NCBI GenBank assembly: GCA_964575845.1
Contig: CAZNSX010000004.1
Coordinates: forward strand, 186,001 to 250,000
Origin: CAZNSX01 sp964575845
Lineage (GTDB): Bacteria; UBA8248; CAZNSX01
Length of the DNA stretch: 64,000 nt
Direction: 5' to 3'
The position numbers were made by a program, and so were the translations under genes. Shown here piece by piece: positions 16,624-24,179 of the stretch. The notes below the pieces were generated by a model. It was not told the DNA's origin. It made no database searches and saw only the letters and a program-made list of their open reading frames with translations. Each line of letters starts with the position of its first letter. Position 1 is the stretch's first letter.

Positions 16624-17400
16624 GTGGCCGAGCCGCTGCTGCAGGTGAGCGAGCTCAAGAAGTCCTTCGGCGGGCTCATGGCCGTGGATGGGGTGAGCCT
16701 CTCGCTTCAGCCCGGTCGGATAAAGGCAATCATCGGGCCCAACGGAGCCGGAAAGACCACCATCTTCAATGTGGTCACCGGCATATATCCTCCACTCATG
16801 GGAAAGGTGCTCTTCAGGGGGGAGGACATCTCCAGCATGAAGTCCCATGAGATAGCTGCCCTGGGAATCTCCCGCACCTTCCAGAATGTCCAGCTCTTCA
16901 GGGATATGGAGGTGGTGGAGAACGTGATGGTGGGCTGCCACTGCCGGACCCGCTCTGAGATGCTCAGCGCGGCCCTGCGCCTGCCCAGAGCGCGGAGGGA
17001 GGAGAAGCTCATTCGCCAGAAGGCGATGGAGACTCTGAACTTCGTGGGGCTTGCGGGAAAGGCCAATGAGCTTTCCCAGAACCTTCCCCTGGGTGAGCAG
17101 AAGCTCCTTGAGGTGGCAAGAGCACTCGCCATGGAACCGGAGGTCCTGCTTCTGGACGAGCCCGCCGCCGGGCTGAACGACTGGGAAACAGACCGCTTTG
17201 CCAACCTGATATTCCAGATCCAGGAGCTTGGGGTGAGCACCATGCTCGTGGAGCACGACATGAAGCTAGTGATGAAGGTCTCGGACGAGATAGCCGTCCT
17301 CAACTATGGGCGCAAGATAGCCGAGGGTCCACCCGAGGCAATCCAAAGCGACCGGAGAGTCATCGATGCCTACCTGGGAGAAGAGCTCCTGCATATTTGA
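16624..17400 (+). CDS. livG: ABC transporter ATP-binding protein, LivG type
   Basis: 258 residues: Walker A GPNGAGKTT, Q-loop in SRTFQNVQLF, signature LPLGEQKLLEVARAL, Walker B LLLDEPAAGL and the H-loop in VEHDMKLV. It energises the Liv permease together with LivF. I take GTG 16624 (VAEPLLQVSEL), which has GGGGGGAGGAG immediately upstream and gives the family's usual length; the open frame extends further upstream into livM but without homology. Confidence 0.93.
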   Translation: MAEPLLQVSELKKSFGGLMAVDGVSLSLQPGRIKAIIGPNGAGKTTIFNVVTGIYPPLMGKVLFRGEDISSMKSHEIAALGISRTFQNVQLFRDMEVVENVMVGCHCRTRSEMLSAALRLPRARREEKLIRQKAMETLNFVGLAGKANELSQNLPLGEQKLLEVARALAMEPEVLLLDEPAAGLNDWETDRFANLIFQIQELGVSTMLVEHDMKLVMKVSDEIAVLNYGRKIAEGPPEAIQSDRRVIDAYLGEELLHI

Positions 17401-18169
17401 GGTGAGAGGCCTTCACACCTCCTACGGAAGCATAAGGGCGCTGAGGGGAGTTTCCCTTGCAGTGCCACAGGGCTCCCTGGTTAGCATCATAGGGGCCAAC
17501 GGGGCGGGCAAGAGCACCCTTCTCAAGACCATCTCGGGCCTGAAAGCCGCCGATAGAGGAAATATCCTCTTCGAGGGGGAAAATATTGCTAACCTCTCGC
17601 CCGAGAAGGTGGTGGGCCGCGGCATAAGTCAGGTTCCAGAAGGAAGGCAGGTCTTCGGGCCCTTGAGCGTCCTTGAGAATCTGGAGCTCGGAGCTTACAG
17701 CCGCAAGGACCGGGAGGGAGTCCAGAGGGATCTCTCCTTCGTGTTCGAGCTTTTCCCTGTGCTGGGGGAACGCAAGGGCCAGCTGGCGGGCACACTCAGC
17801 GGAGGAGAACAGCAGATGCTGGCCATAGGAAGGGCCCTTATGGCCAGGCCCAAACTGCTGCTCCTTGATGAGCCCTCCATGGGGCTGGCGCCCCTGGTGG
17901 TCAAGGAGATAATGCGGGTCCTTGAGGAGCTGCACCGGACCGGAACGGCTATCCTGCTTGTGGAGCAGAACGCAAGGGCCGCCCTAACGGTGGCCGATTA
18001 CGCGTATGTGCTGGAGACGGGGGAAGTGGTGCTGGAGGGGCTGGCCCGGGAGGTTCTTGACAATGAGAGCGTCAAGGAGGCCTACCTGGGGGGGAGACCC
18101 ATATCTCCGGGCGAGCCGCCACCCAGGGAGAAGGGCAAATGGGACCTTTTCAGGGGGAAAAATCGCTAG
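17366..18169 (+). CDS. livF: ABC transporter ATP-binding protein, LivF type
   Basis: 267 residues with Walker A GANGAGKST, signature LSGGEQQMLAIGRAL and Walker B LLLDEPSMGLAP, the LivF form. ATG 17366 overlaps the end of livG by 35 bases; GTG 17402 is an alternative just after the livG stop and would begin VRGLHTSYGS, closer to the usual LivF start. The C-terminal 25 residues after YLGGRP are a non-conserved tail. It is the last gene of livKHMGF. Confidence 0.92.
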   Translation: MPTWEKSSCIFEVRGLHTSYGSIRALRGVSLAVPQGSLVSIIGANGAGKSTLLKTISGLKAADRGNILFEGENIANLSPEKVVGRGISQVPEGRQVFGPLSVLENLELGAYSRKDREGVQRDLSFVFELFPVLGERKGQLAGTLSGGEQQMLAIGRALMARPKLLLLDEPSMGLAPLVVKEIMRVLEELHRTGTAILLVEQNARAALTVADYAYVLETGEVVLEGLAREVLDNESVKEAYLGGRPISPGEPPPREKGKWDLFRGKNR

Positions 18170-18217
18170 GGTCTAGCCCTAGAAGAATTGCTTGAACGCA
18201 TGGGGGGAGAAACTGTC

Positions 18218-18622
18218 ATGGCCAGGATTCCAGCGGAGGTGAAGGAGTTTCTTGAGCAGGGTCGGCTTGCTTACGTTGCCACCAGCTCGCGGGATGGGGT
18301 CCCGCACTGCGTGCCCAAGGGGAGCATGGCCCAGCTCGATGATGAGCACCTCATATTTGCCGACCTTTCAGCGGGAAGAACCCGGAAGAACCTGGAAGAG
18401 AACCCGCACGTCGCCATCGCCATCGTCAACCCGGCGGCCTATGAGGGATATGAATTCATAGGGAGCGCCACGATAATAGAGCGGGGCGAGGAGTATGACG
18501 AGCTGGCCTCAGGCCTGGAGCACGGCCAGATGGAATACCGCAATGCCAAGCACGCGGTGAAGGTGAGGGTTGAGGAGATAAGGGACGTGGGCTACAGGAT
18601 AAGGGCGGCGAGGAGGGGGTAG
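18218..18622 (+). CDS. pyridoxamine 5'-phosphate oxidase-family (FMN-binding split barrel) protein
   Basis: 134 residues beginning MARIPAEVKEFLEQGRLAYVAT. The split-barrel pattern GRLAYVATSSRDGVPHCVPKG, then LIFADLSAGRTRKNLEENPHVAIAIV, identifies the PNPOx-like superfamily; members bind FMN, F420 or heme and reduce small molecules. True PdxH residues cannot be claimed. ATG 18218 has GGGGGGAGA at a normal distance. It lies 48 bases after livF and may be cotranscribed with the liv operon. The AT-rich island begins about 120 bases further on. Confidence 0.85.
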   Translation: MARIPAEVKEFLEQGRLAYVATSSRDGVPHCVPKGSMAQLDDEHLIFADLSAGRTRKNLEENPHVAIAIVNPAAYEGYEFIGSATIIERGEEYDELASGLEHGQMEYRNAKHAVKVRVEEIRDVGYRIRAARRG

Positions 18623-19085
18623 GCGAAGGAGGGAAAGTCGCCTGCGCCTAATTTCGCCCTCCGCTAGGCGGGATGGCTTCGCTCCTCGCCGTCCTGGGCG
18701 ACCGCGGTCTCACTATCTCACCCGGATCAGGTGTCCGGGAAGCTGGTAACCAGAGCAGACAAAAATTTTAAAGGAGACCTTCAAAAAAGAAGTTGTAATT
18801 CCTTCACGGGAGATGTAAATTACGTTATGTAAAAAATCAAGAGCATATAATAATACAATTCAATATTATTTTATTTGAGAGCGCATGCTCCATTTTTTCA
18901 TCTAGATTTATCTCAAACTTCGAATTCGGTACCATACTCGAACATATGATGCTACCCAGCAAAGGCACCCAATGCTTGCCGGCATAAGTTGCTAAGAACG
19001 ATTTCGGGGGTGCTTGAGACGTGAACGCGAGAAAAGGAACTCAGACGGACACGGAAATCCATAACCAAATTACAAAGGCGAAAAT
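18623..19085. other. intergenic region containing the left edge of the low-GC island
   Basis: The first 120 bases are GC-rich with several overlapping short inverted repeats (for example GGAGGG...CCCTCC at 18630-18662 and CCCGGA...TCCGGG at 18721-18739). From about 18755 the DNA turns abruptly AT-rich and stays so until about 25460. The regulatory region of the island's first gene must lie here, but no convincing promoter was singled out. No gene was found. Confidence 0.6.
18740..18754 (+). repeat. left copy of 15-bp direct repeat flanking the island
   Basis: AAGCTGGTAACCAGA is repeated exactly at 25529-25543 in the same orientation, and both copies sit at the points where base composition changes. 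The core CTGGT-A-ACCAG is itself a palindrome with five-base arms, so the element could be a recombination site or a regulator's operator. Confidence 0.75.
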
Positions 19086-19526
19086 ATGATAATAACAGGC
19101 TTTCACCATGTCAGCATTACTGTTGGTAATTTAGAGAATGCTTTAAAATTCTATCGAGACATATTAGGATTACAAGTTCTATCCACGGCAGAGGCGCGTG
19201 ATGAGAAGACGGCTAAAGGAGTTGGGGTGAAGGAGGCCGAGCTGAAAATCGCGGTCCTACAAGCCGGAGAGGGGATGTTGGAACTAATCGAATATGTGAG
19301 TCCAGAAGGTAGACCGAAGGATACGAGGCCATTTGACGTCGGGACAATGCACTTAGCGTTTCTTGTAAAAGATGTCGAAAAAACTTATCGCGAGCTTTCG
19401 ACAAAAGGTGTCAAATTCAATAGCGCTCCGAATGAAATAACAGAAGGTCCTTTGAAGGGATGGGTATGGACGCATTTTCAGGACCCAGATGGTTCCGTTC
19501 TAGAATTGGTCGAGATGCGTAAATAG
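19086..19526 (+). CDS. VOC-family (glyoxalase fold) protein
   Basis: 146 residues forming two beta-alpha-beta-beta-beta modules, FHHVSITVGNLENALKFYRDILGL and MHLAFLVKDVEKTYREL. Candidate metal ligands are His in HHVSITV, Glu in MLELIEY, His in GTMHLAF and Glu in VLELVEM, as in methylmalonyl-CoA epimerase and glyoxalase I relatives. The reaction is uncertain: an epimerase, lyase or dioxygenase step on a carboxylic acid all fit. It is the first gene of an AT-rich catabolic operon and is followed after 24 bases by an aldolase gene. Confidence 0.85.
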   Translation: MIITGFHHVSITVGNLENALKFYRDILGLQVLSTAEARDEKTAKGVGVKEAELKIAVLQAGEGMLELIEYVSPEGRPKDTRPFDVGTMHLAFLVKDVEKTYRELSTKGVKFNSAPNEITEGPLKGWVWTHFQDPDGSVLELVEMRK

Positions 19527-19550
19527 CAATTTAACAGGAAAGCGATTCTT

Positions 19551-20318
19551 ATGAAAAAGAACAAGTTAAAAGAGCTATTAGCGAAACAAGAGGTTGTTGT
19601 AGGATGCTGGGTCGAGATTGATAGCATAGTTTCTTCCAGAATCCTCAGTAGAATAGGTTTTGATTTTCTGATTATAGATTGTGAGCATGCCAAGATCGGG
19701 CTTGACATGCTGGCGTCGCATATTCAAACTTTAGAAGCGACTGAAACCATTCCGATCGTCAGGGTTTTGGATAATAGTCCAGCTTTAATCAATCAAGCTT
19801 TGGATTTAGGCTCCTTGGGGATAATATCTCCACTGATAGAAACGAAAGAAAGCGCCCTTCAACTGGTGAAAGCGTCCAAATACCCCCTGTCTGGGGTCAG
19901 GGGGGTGGGGGCCGTTCATGCCTGCAATTATGGAATCGATTTGGCTGCTTACGTCAGCGCGGCAAATGATGAGATAATGGTTATTGCACAAATTGAAACG
20001 GTCAAAGCGACTGAACACTTGACCGAAATTCTATCAGTCGAAGGAATTGATGTTTTTTTCATTGGTCCATTTGATTTGGCAACATCGATGGGGTATATGG
20101 GGAATCCGAAGGAAGGAGAGGTTCTTGAAAAAATAAAATGGATCCTCACAGAGATAAAAAATCATGGCCGGATATCCGGCATCTACGCTCCGGATATAGC
20201 TACCGCACGATCATGGGTCTCGCAAGGAGTACAATTGCTGACAATTGGCCCGGACCTGAAATATCTGACCAGTGCTGCGAGAGAAGAGCTGGACGAAGCG
20301 AGAAAAATATTAAAATAA
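19551..20318 (+). CDS. HpcH/HpaI-family class II aldolase
   Basis: 255 residues of the HpcH/HpaI family (2,4-dihydroxyhept-2-ene-1,7-dioate aldolase type). Visible family motifs are GFDFLIIDCEHAKIG with the catalytic histidine, the metal-binding VIAQIET and GPFDLATSMGYMGNP. These enzymes cleave 4-hydroxy-2-oxo acids to pyruvate or oxaloacetate plus an aldehyde using a divalent metal. The precise substrate is not known. ATG 19551 has AGGAA upstream. It is encoded between the VOC gene and the TRAP binding-protein gene, consistent with cleavage of an imported acid after modification. Confidence 0.9.
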   Translation: MKKNKLKELLAKQEVVVGCWVEIDSIVSSRILSRIGFDFLIIDCEHAKIGLDMLASHIQTLEATETIPIVRVLDNSPALINQALDLGSLGIISPLIETKESALQLVKASKYPLSGVRGVGAVHACNYGIDLAAYVSAANDEIMVIAQIETVKATEHLTEILSVEGIDVFFIGPFDLATSMGYMGNPKEGEVLEKIKWILTEIKNHGRISGIYAPDIATARSWVSQGVQLLTIGPDLKYLTSAAREELDEARKILK

Positions 20319-20387
20319 CAGACCGCTGCTCGTGATTGAGGGATACCTGAGTTTTTTGGGGAAACCAACTAACAGGAGGTAGGAAAC

Positions 20388-21413
20388 ATGAGAGCAAAAG
20401 CAAATTGTTTAAAGCTGTTTATTTGCCTGATGTTGGGTTTTTCGATCCTGCTTTTCGGGCCCCTTGGCGGGCATGCGGCCGCCCAAAAGGTATTGAAGGC
20501 GGCTGCGGCGATGGGTCCTACGAACCCGAGCTTTATTGGGTTCGAAAAATTCTTAAAGGTTTTTGAAAGTAAAACGAAAGGAAAATATAAGATTGAAATT
20601 TATCATAGCGGACAATTAGGCAGTACCCACGAAATTCTGCAATCGGTAAAGATGGGCATAATCCATTTCACGAGTAATGATTTCTCTCAAGTTGCGCGCT
20701 TTACGGATGCGTTCCTTCCGCTAAATTTCTTTTTCCTTTTCAATGACCCACATCAGGCGCTCAAGGTCCTCAGGGGGCCTGTCGTGAGTAAATTTTTTGA
20801 TAGGTACGAGAAGGAGTCTAATGGACTGAAAGGGCTGGGGTGGATTCCGTATGGATTCCGCGTCATAACAATCACAAACAAGCCGGTTAGAACACCCGAA
20901 GATTGCAAGGGGTTGAAGATAAGGAGCATGGAGAATGAAATTCATCTAGCCTCATTTAGGGCGATGGGATTCAATGCTGTTCCCATGAGTATCAAAGAAG
21001 TCTACATGGCGCTTAAGATGGGCGTTATAGATGGACAAGATAATCCGGTGCCGAATCTGATAAGCTGGAAATTTCATGAAATCCAAAAATATACCACGCT
21101 CACCAACCATCTCCTCGGGCTGGGACTCATTAGCGTGAATCGAGACTTTTTTAATTCTCTTCCTGACGAGGAAAAGAAGATGCTGCATGAAGCAGCGATA
21201 GAAGCAGGAGACTTTTCAGCCAATAGGCTGCAGAAAACAACAAAGGAAGGCATTAAATTCCTGAAAGAGAAGGGCATTACAGTAATCGAATTGACCCCGA
21301 AGGAAAGGAAGGCGTTTGTTGAGGCTGTGAAGCCTGTCTATTTCAAGTATGAGGACAGAGTTGGAAAGGAGACTCTGGCTGCGATCCTAAAGGCTGCTGG
21401 TATAGAATTTTAA
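20388..21413 (+). CDS. dctP: TRAP transporter substrate-binding protein, DctP family
   Basis: 341 residues. A signal peptide is present (LKLFICLMLGFSILLFGPLGG, cleaved near HAAAQ), followed by the DctP fold with FLKVFESKTKGKYKIEIYHSGQLGS and the specificity-helix region PEDCKGLKIRSMEN; the arginine in KIRSMEN is the expected carboxylate clamp. It captures an organic acid in the periplasm for the DctQM membrane parts encoded at 22634 and 24180. ATG 20388 has a strong AGGAGG site. The three TRAP genes are separated by enzyme genes, which is unusual. Confidence 0.95.
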   Translation: MRAKANCLKLFICLMLGFSILLFGPLGGHAAAQKVLKAAAAMGPTNPSFIGFEKFLKVFESKTKGKYKIEIYHSGQLGSTHEILQSVKMGIIHFTSNDFSQVARFTDAFLPLNFFFLFNDPHQALKVLRGPVVSKFFDRYEKESNGLKGLGWIPYGFRVITITNKPVRTPEDCKGLKIRSMENEIHLASFRAMGFNAVPMSIKEVYMALKMGVIDGQDNPVPNLISWKFHEIQKYTTLTNHLLGLGLISVNRDFFNSLPDEEKKMLHEAAIEAGDFSANRLQKTTKEGIKFLKEKGITVIELTPKERKAFVEAVKPVYFKYEDRVGKETLAAILKAAGIEF

Positions 21414-21815
21414 CCATAGCAAGTAGGAGCTTGCGCGGAGAGCATTACGAGGGAAGAAGCGCGTAAATCGTCTCTTCCTCCATAGAGCTTTGTAGGATTC
21501 CGACGAACCCCTCGGCGATGTAATTTCCACTTGTGGAACTGCATCGCCGAGGATTTTAAGTGCAGGGTTGATTGTGTCCTGCGGAGATGAATGGTTCGGG
21601 GCAGGGGCGGAGATGCATGCCCTGTTGTTCGAGCATGGCTCGATGTCAGAACGTTTTCTTGTTGCACGGAAAGTTCTCAACCCTTTTGGTCTCTTCTGTT
21701 GTCAGCGCTTGCCGGCATCTTAGAGAAGGAGCAAGGTCTCGATAGAATTTGAGGAACGGGAATATTTGCAATTTGTCGGTAGTCCCATGCAGAAAATTTG
21801 ATGGAGGAGACTGCT
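21414..21815 (+). other. intergenic region with a strong hairpin
   Basis: No gene was recognised here. Apart from the hairpin at 21510-21552 it is unstructured. It is long for a spacer inside an operon, so transcription of the downstream genes may depend on partial read-through or on a promoter of its own. Confidence 0.5.
21510..21552 (+). terminator. terminator/attenuator hairpin after dctP
   Basis: CCTCGGCGATG (21510-21520) pairs perfectly with CATCGCCGAGG (21542-21552), with an inner TTCCAC/GTGGAA stem, followed by ATTTT. It would cap the binding-protein transcript and lower expression of the genes beyond it. Confidence 0.7.
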
Positions 21816-22562
21816 ATGGAGTTGCAAGGACGGGTCGCTCTTGTTACTGGAGGTTCGGGAGGAATCGGCCGAGCGATTGCCTTGACTCTTGCTGAAGCTG
21901 GTGCCAATGTATGCGTCCACTATCACACAAACCATGACGCCGCAGCTGATGTTGTCCGGGAAATTGAAGGGAAAGGGCGGAGAGCGCTTGCTGTTAGGGC
22001 TGATGTGAGCAACGCCGTTGAAGTTAGCGGGATGGTAGATGAGGTGAGCAGGCAGTTGGGGCCTATCGACATTCTTGTCAATAATGCGGGGATCCCGGCG
22101 AAGGGGGGGATCGAAGAGATAACAGAGGAGGAGTGGGACCGGGTCATCGATGTCAATTTGAAAGGCCCTTTTCTGCTCACCAAGGCTCTCATCCCTGGCA
22201 TGAAGCAATTACAGCGTGGTTGGATCGTAAATATTGCGTCACTAGGAGCCAGAAAAGGATCGATTGCGGCCGCGAGTTACGGGGTCTCCAAAGCGGGGTT
22301 AATCGCCCTAACCATTCAGACAGCATTCCAGATGCTTCCTTTTGGTATTAATGTCAACACCGTCAGCGCGGGTGTTATTGATACATCTTTACCGAATTTT
22401 TACGGAAAAGGGAGGAAGGAAGCAGCCCTTAAGTTTCTACCGCGCGGCCTCGGGAAACCTCAGGATGTTGCTGATGCAGTATTGTTCTTGGTTTCACCCC
22501 GCTCGAGGTACATAACAGGCGAAAATATCTATGTTACCGGAGGCATGGAACTGAGCTATTAG
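21816..22562 (+). CDS. short-chain dehydrogenase/reductase (FabG-like SDR)
   Basis: 248 residues of a classical SDR: cofactor motif TGGSGGIGRA near residue 10, NNAG in the middle, and the catalytic serine, tyrosine and lysine in NIASLGARKG...SYGVSKAG. It oxidises or reduces a hydroxy/keto group with NAD(P). The HYHTNHD segment after the second strand leaves cofactor preference unclear. ATG 21816 has GGAGGAG at 21803-21809. In this operon it probably oxidises a hydroxyl of the TRAP-imported acid before aldol cleavage, which is inference. Confidence 0.92.
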   Translation: MELQGRVALVTGGSGGIGRAIALTLAEAGANVCVHYHTNHDAAADVVREIEGKGRRALAVRADVSNAVEVSGMVDEVSRQLGPIDILVNNAGIPAKGGIEEITEEEWDRVIDVNLKGPFLLTKALIPGMKQLQRGWIVNIASLGARKGSIAAASYGVSKAGLIALTIQTAFQMLPFGINVNTVSAGVIDTSLPNFYGKGRKEAALKFLPRGLGKPQDVADAVLFLVSPRSRYITGENIYVTGGMELSY

Positions 22563-22633
22563 GAAGATTATTCTGCAAAAGGTCGGAATTGCGGTTATCA
22601 GTGATCACTCAATGCCGGACCATCGTGGATTTC

Positions 22634-23083
22634 ATGAACATTGAAAAGATTAACAGGTGGCTCATTGTTCTTCTATTGGCATCATTGACAACTGTAATCT
22701 CAATTCAAATTTTTTCCCGTTATGTCATAAATTTCTCAATCTTTTGGACAGAAGAACTCGCCCGGTACCTCTTGGTCTGGACCGCCCTAACGGGAGCAGC
22801 CCTGGCTCTAAAAGAGAACGCTCATATCGCAATCAACGTTTTGGTTGAATGTTTTCCTGATAAAACGAAAACAAAGATAATTTTGTTGTCCAAGATAATA
22901 ACATTGGTTTTTCTAATTTCATTGTTCTACGTTGGATTTTCTTTGGCCCTGTCGATGTATTCTCAAAAATCTGACGCGCTTAGGATCCCTTTATTTTGGC
23001 CTTATCTTTCGATCCCAGCTTCAGCAGCACTCATGTCTTTTTATCTTCTCTCCTCATTAATTAAGAAACATAAAGAAGAATAA
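22634..23083 (+). CDS. dctQ: TRAP transporter small permease, DctQ family
   Basis: About 149 residues with four hydrophobic helices: WLIVLLLASLTTVISIQIFS, WTALTGAALALKE, ITLVFLISLFYVGFSLAL and SIPASAALMSFYLLSSLI. The FWTEELARYLLVWTALTGAA and ALKENAHIAINVLVE segments are DctQ signatures. It docks to DctM. ATG 22634 (MNIEKINRW) is chosen because the first helix follows at once; a TTG at 22589 would add 15 residues. No strong ribosome site supports either. Confidence 0.9.
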   Translation: MNIEKINRWLIVLLLASLTTVISIQIFSRYVINFSIFWTEELARYLLVWTALTGAALALKENAHIAINVLVECFPDKTKTKIILLSKIITLVFLISLFYVGFSLALSMYSQKSDALRIPLFWPYLSIPASAALMSFYLLSSLIKKHKEE

Positions 23084-23120
23084 AGAAGATAAGACTATTA
23101 TAGGGCGAGAGGAGTAACTT

Positions 23121-23141
23121 ATGGATTACATTTTTGTTTAG
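23121..23141 (+). other. six-codon open frame with ribosome site after dctQ
   Basis: ATG GAT TAC ATT TTT GTT then TAG, preceded at normal spacing by GAGAGGAG. It could be a leader peptide or the relic of a gene start (DctM proteins often begin with a similar hydrophobic N-terminus) now separated from dctM by the lyase gene. Nothing else was seen in 23084-23236. Confidence 0.3.
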
Positions 23142-23236
23142 ATGGTGTGTATCCCGAGAGAGAATTCTAAGATAATGGGCGTCTATGAGGTTACGTTAGT
23201 TTGGTCCTTGGGTGAAAAGAAGAGGAGTTCCGGACA

Positions 23237-24094
23237 ATGCGGAAGACAACTCGCTTAAAGAAAATGATCGAAGAACGAAAGAAGATGGTGATTGCGCCGG
23301 GGGCTCATGATAGCTTGAGCGCCAAAATTATTGAGAAGGTGGGGTTTGATGCGTTCTATATTACTGGACAAGGGCTTTCCGGTGCATTGATCGGGAAGCC
23401 CGATATCGGGTTACTAACCCTTTCCGAAATGGCGACCCAATCGAAAAATATTGCTCTGGCTGTCGATATTCCTGCGATTGCAGACGGAGATACAGGCCAT
23501 GGAGGTCTGCAAAATGTCGCGAGGACTGTTCGCGAATTTGAAACAGCGGGAGTAGCGGCGATTCATTTAGAAGACCAGGCTAATCCAAAGAAATGTACAG
23601 TCATGGGTGGAGTCGAGTTGGTTTCATGTGAAGAAATGACGGATCGGATCAAGGCTGCGATTGACGCTCGGCAGGATCCCGACTTTATGATTATAGGAAG
23701 AACGGACTCACGGCACGTTTACGGGCTGGATGATGCCATAGAAAGAGGCAATCGCTACGTCGATGCCGGTGCGGATGCCATCATCCTTGATGGATTGCAG
23801 ACGATAGAGGAATACGAAAAGGCCGTTCAAACGATTCAAGCGCCTGTCGGGGCTTATAGTGTCGCCAATTTAAAGTTAAAAGACGAGCGCCTTATGGATT
23901 TTACGTCAGAGGATTTCGAGCGGCTTGGAATCTCCTTCCTCATCTATTCGATGGTTTCCTATCAGGCGGCCATTTTCGCCATCCTACGTGTTATCAGGGA
24001 GTTGAAGGAAAAAGGATCGACTAAGGATTTGGAAGATAACCTTGTAACTTTTGAGACCCTTTTTGACATTATGGATGCATCAAAATACCTTTAA
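23237..24094 (+). CDS. isocitrate lyase/PEP mutase-superfamily enzyme
   Basis: 285 residues of the PEP mutase/methylisocitrate lyase fold. APGAHDSLSAKIIEKVGFDA, the metal-binding DGDTGHGG and the HLEDQANPKKC loop are clear. Where methylisocitrate lyases have KKCGH this protein has KKCTVMGG, so it keeps the cysteine but not the following Gly-His; it is more like the oxaloacetate decarboxylase, 2,3-dimethylmalate lyase and carboxyphosphonoenolpyruvate mutase branches. It probably cleaves or decarboxylates a 2-hydroxy or 2-oxo diacid. ATG 23237 has AAGAGGAG upstream. It lies between dctQ and dctM. Confidence 0.88.
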   Translation: MRKTTRLKKMIEERKKMVIAPGAHDSLSAKIIEKVGFDAFYITGQGLSGALIGKPDIGLLTLSEMATQSKNIALAVDIPAIADGDTGHGGLQNVARTVREFETAGVAAIHLEDQANPKKCTVMGGVELVSCEEMTDRIKAAIDARQDPDFMIIGRTDSRHVYGLDDAIERGNRYVDAGADAIILDGLQTIEEYEKAVQTIQAPVGAYSVANLKLKDERLMDFTSEDFERLGISFLIYSMVSYQAAIFAILRVIRELKEKGSTKDLEDNLVTFETLFDIMDASKYL

Positions 24095-24106
24095 AAGGAA
24101 GTATTA

Positions 24107-24133
24107 TGTATCGTCATATTGCCGTCGCGTAAT
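24107..24133 (+). other. eight-codon open frame before dctM
   Basis: ATG TAT CGT CAT ATT GCC GTC GCG then TAA, with AAAGGAAG upstream. Like the mini-frame at 23121 it sits in a short operon gap, on the other side of the lyase gene. It may be fortuitous. Confidence 0.2.
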
Positions 24134-24179
24134 TCCGGCTAAATAAAACCTCTGGAGTGAGAGCCTAGCGGAGAGAGAG

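Noticed and set aside
18700..18760. tRNA 3' end as an integration target at the left island edge
   Set aside because: No T-loop (GGTTCGA type) or acceptor pairing could be made from the sequence around the direct repeat.
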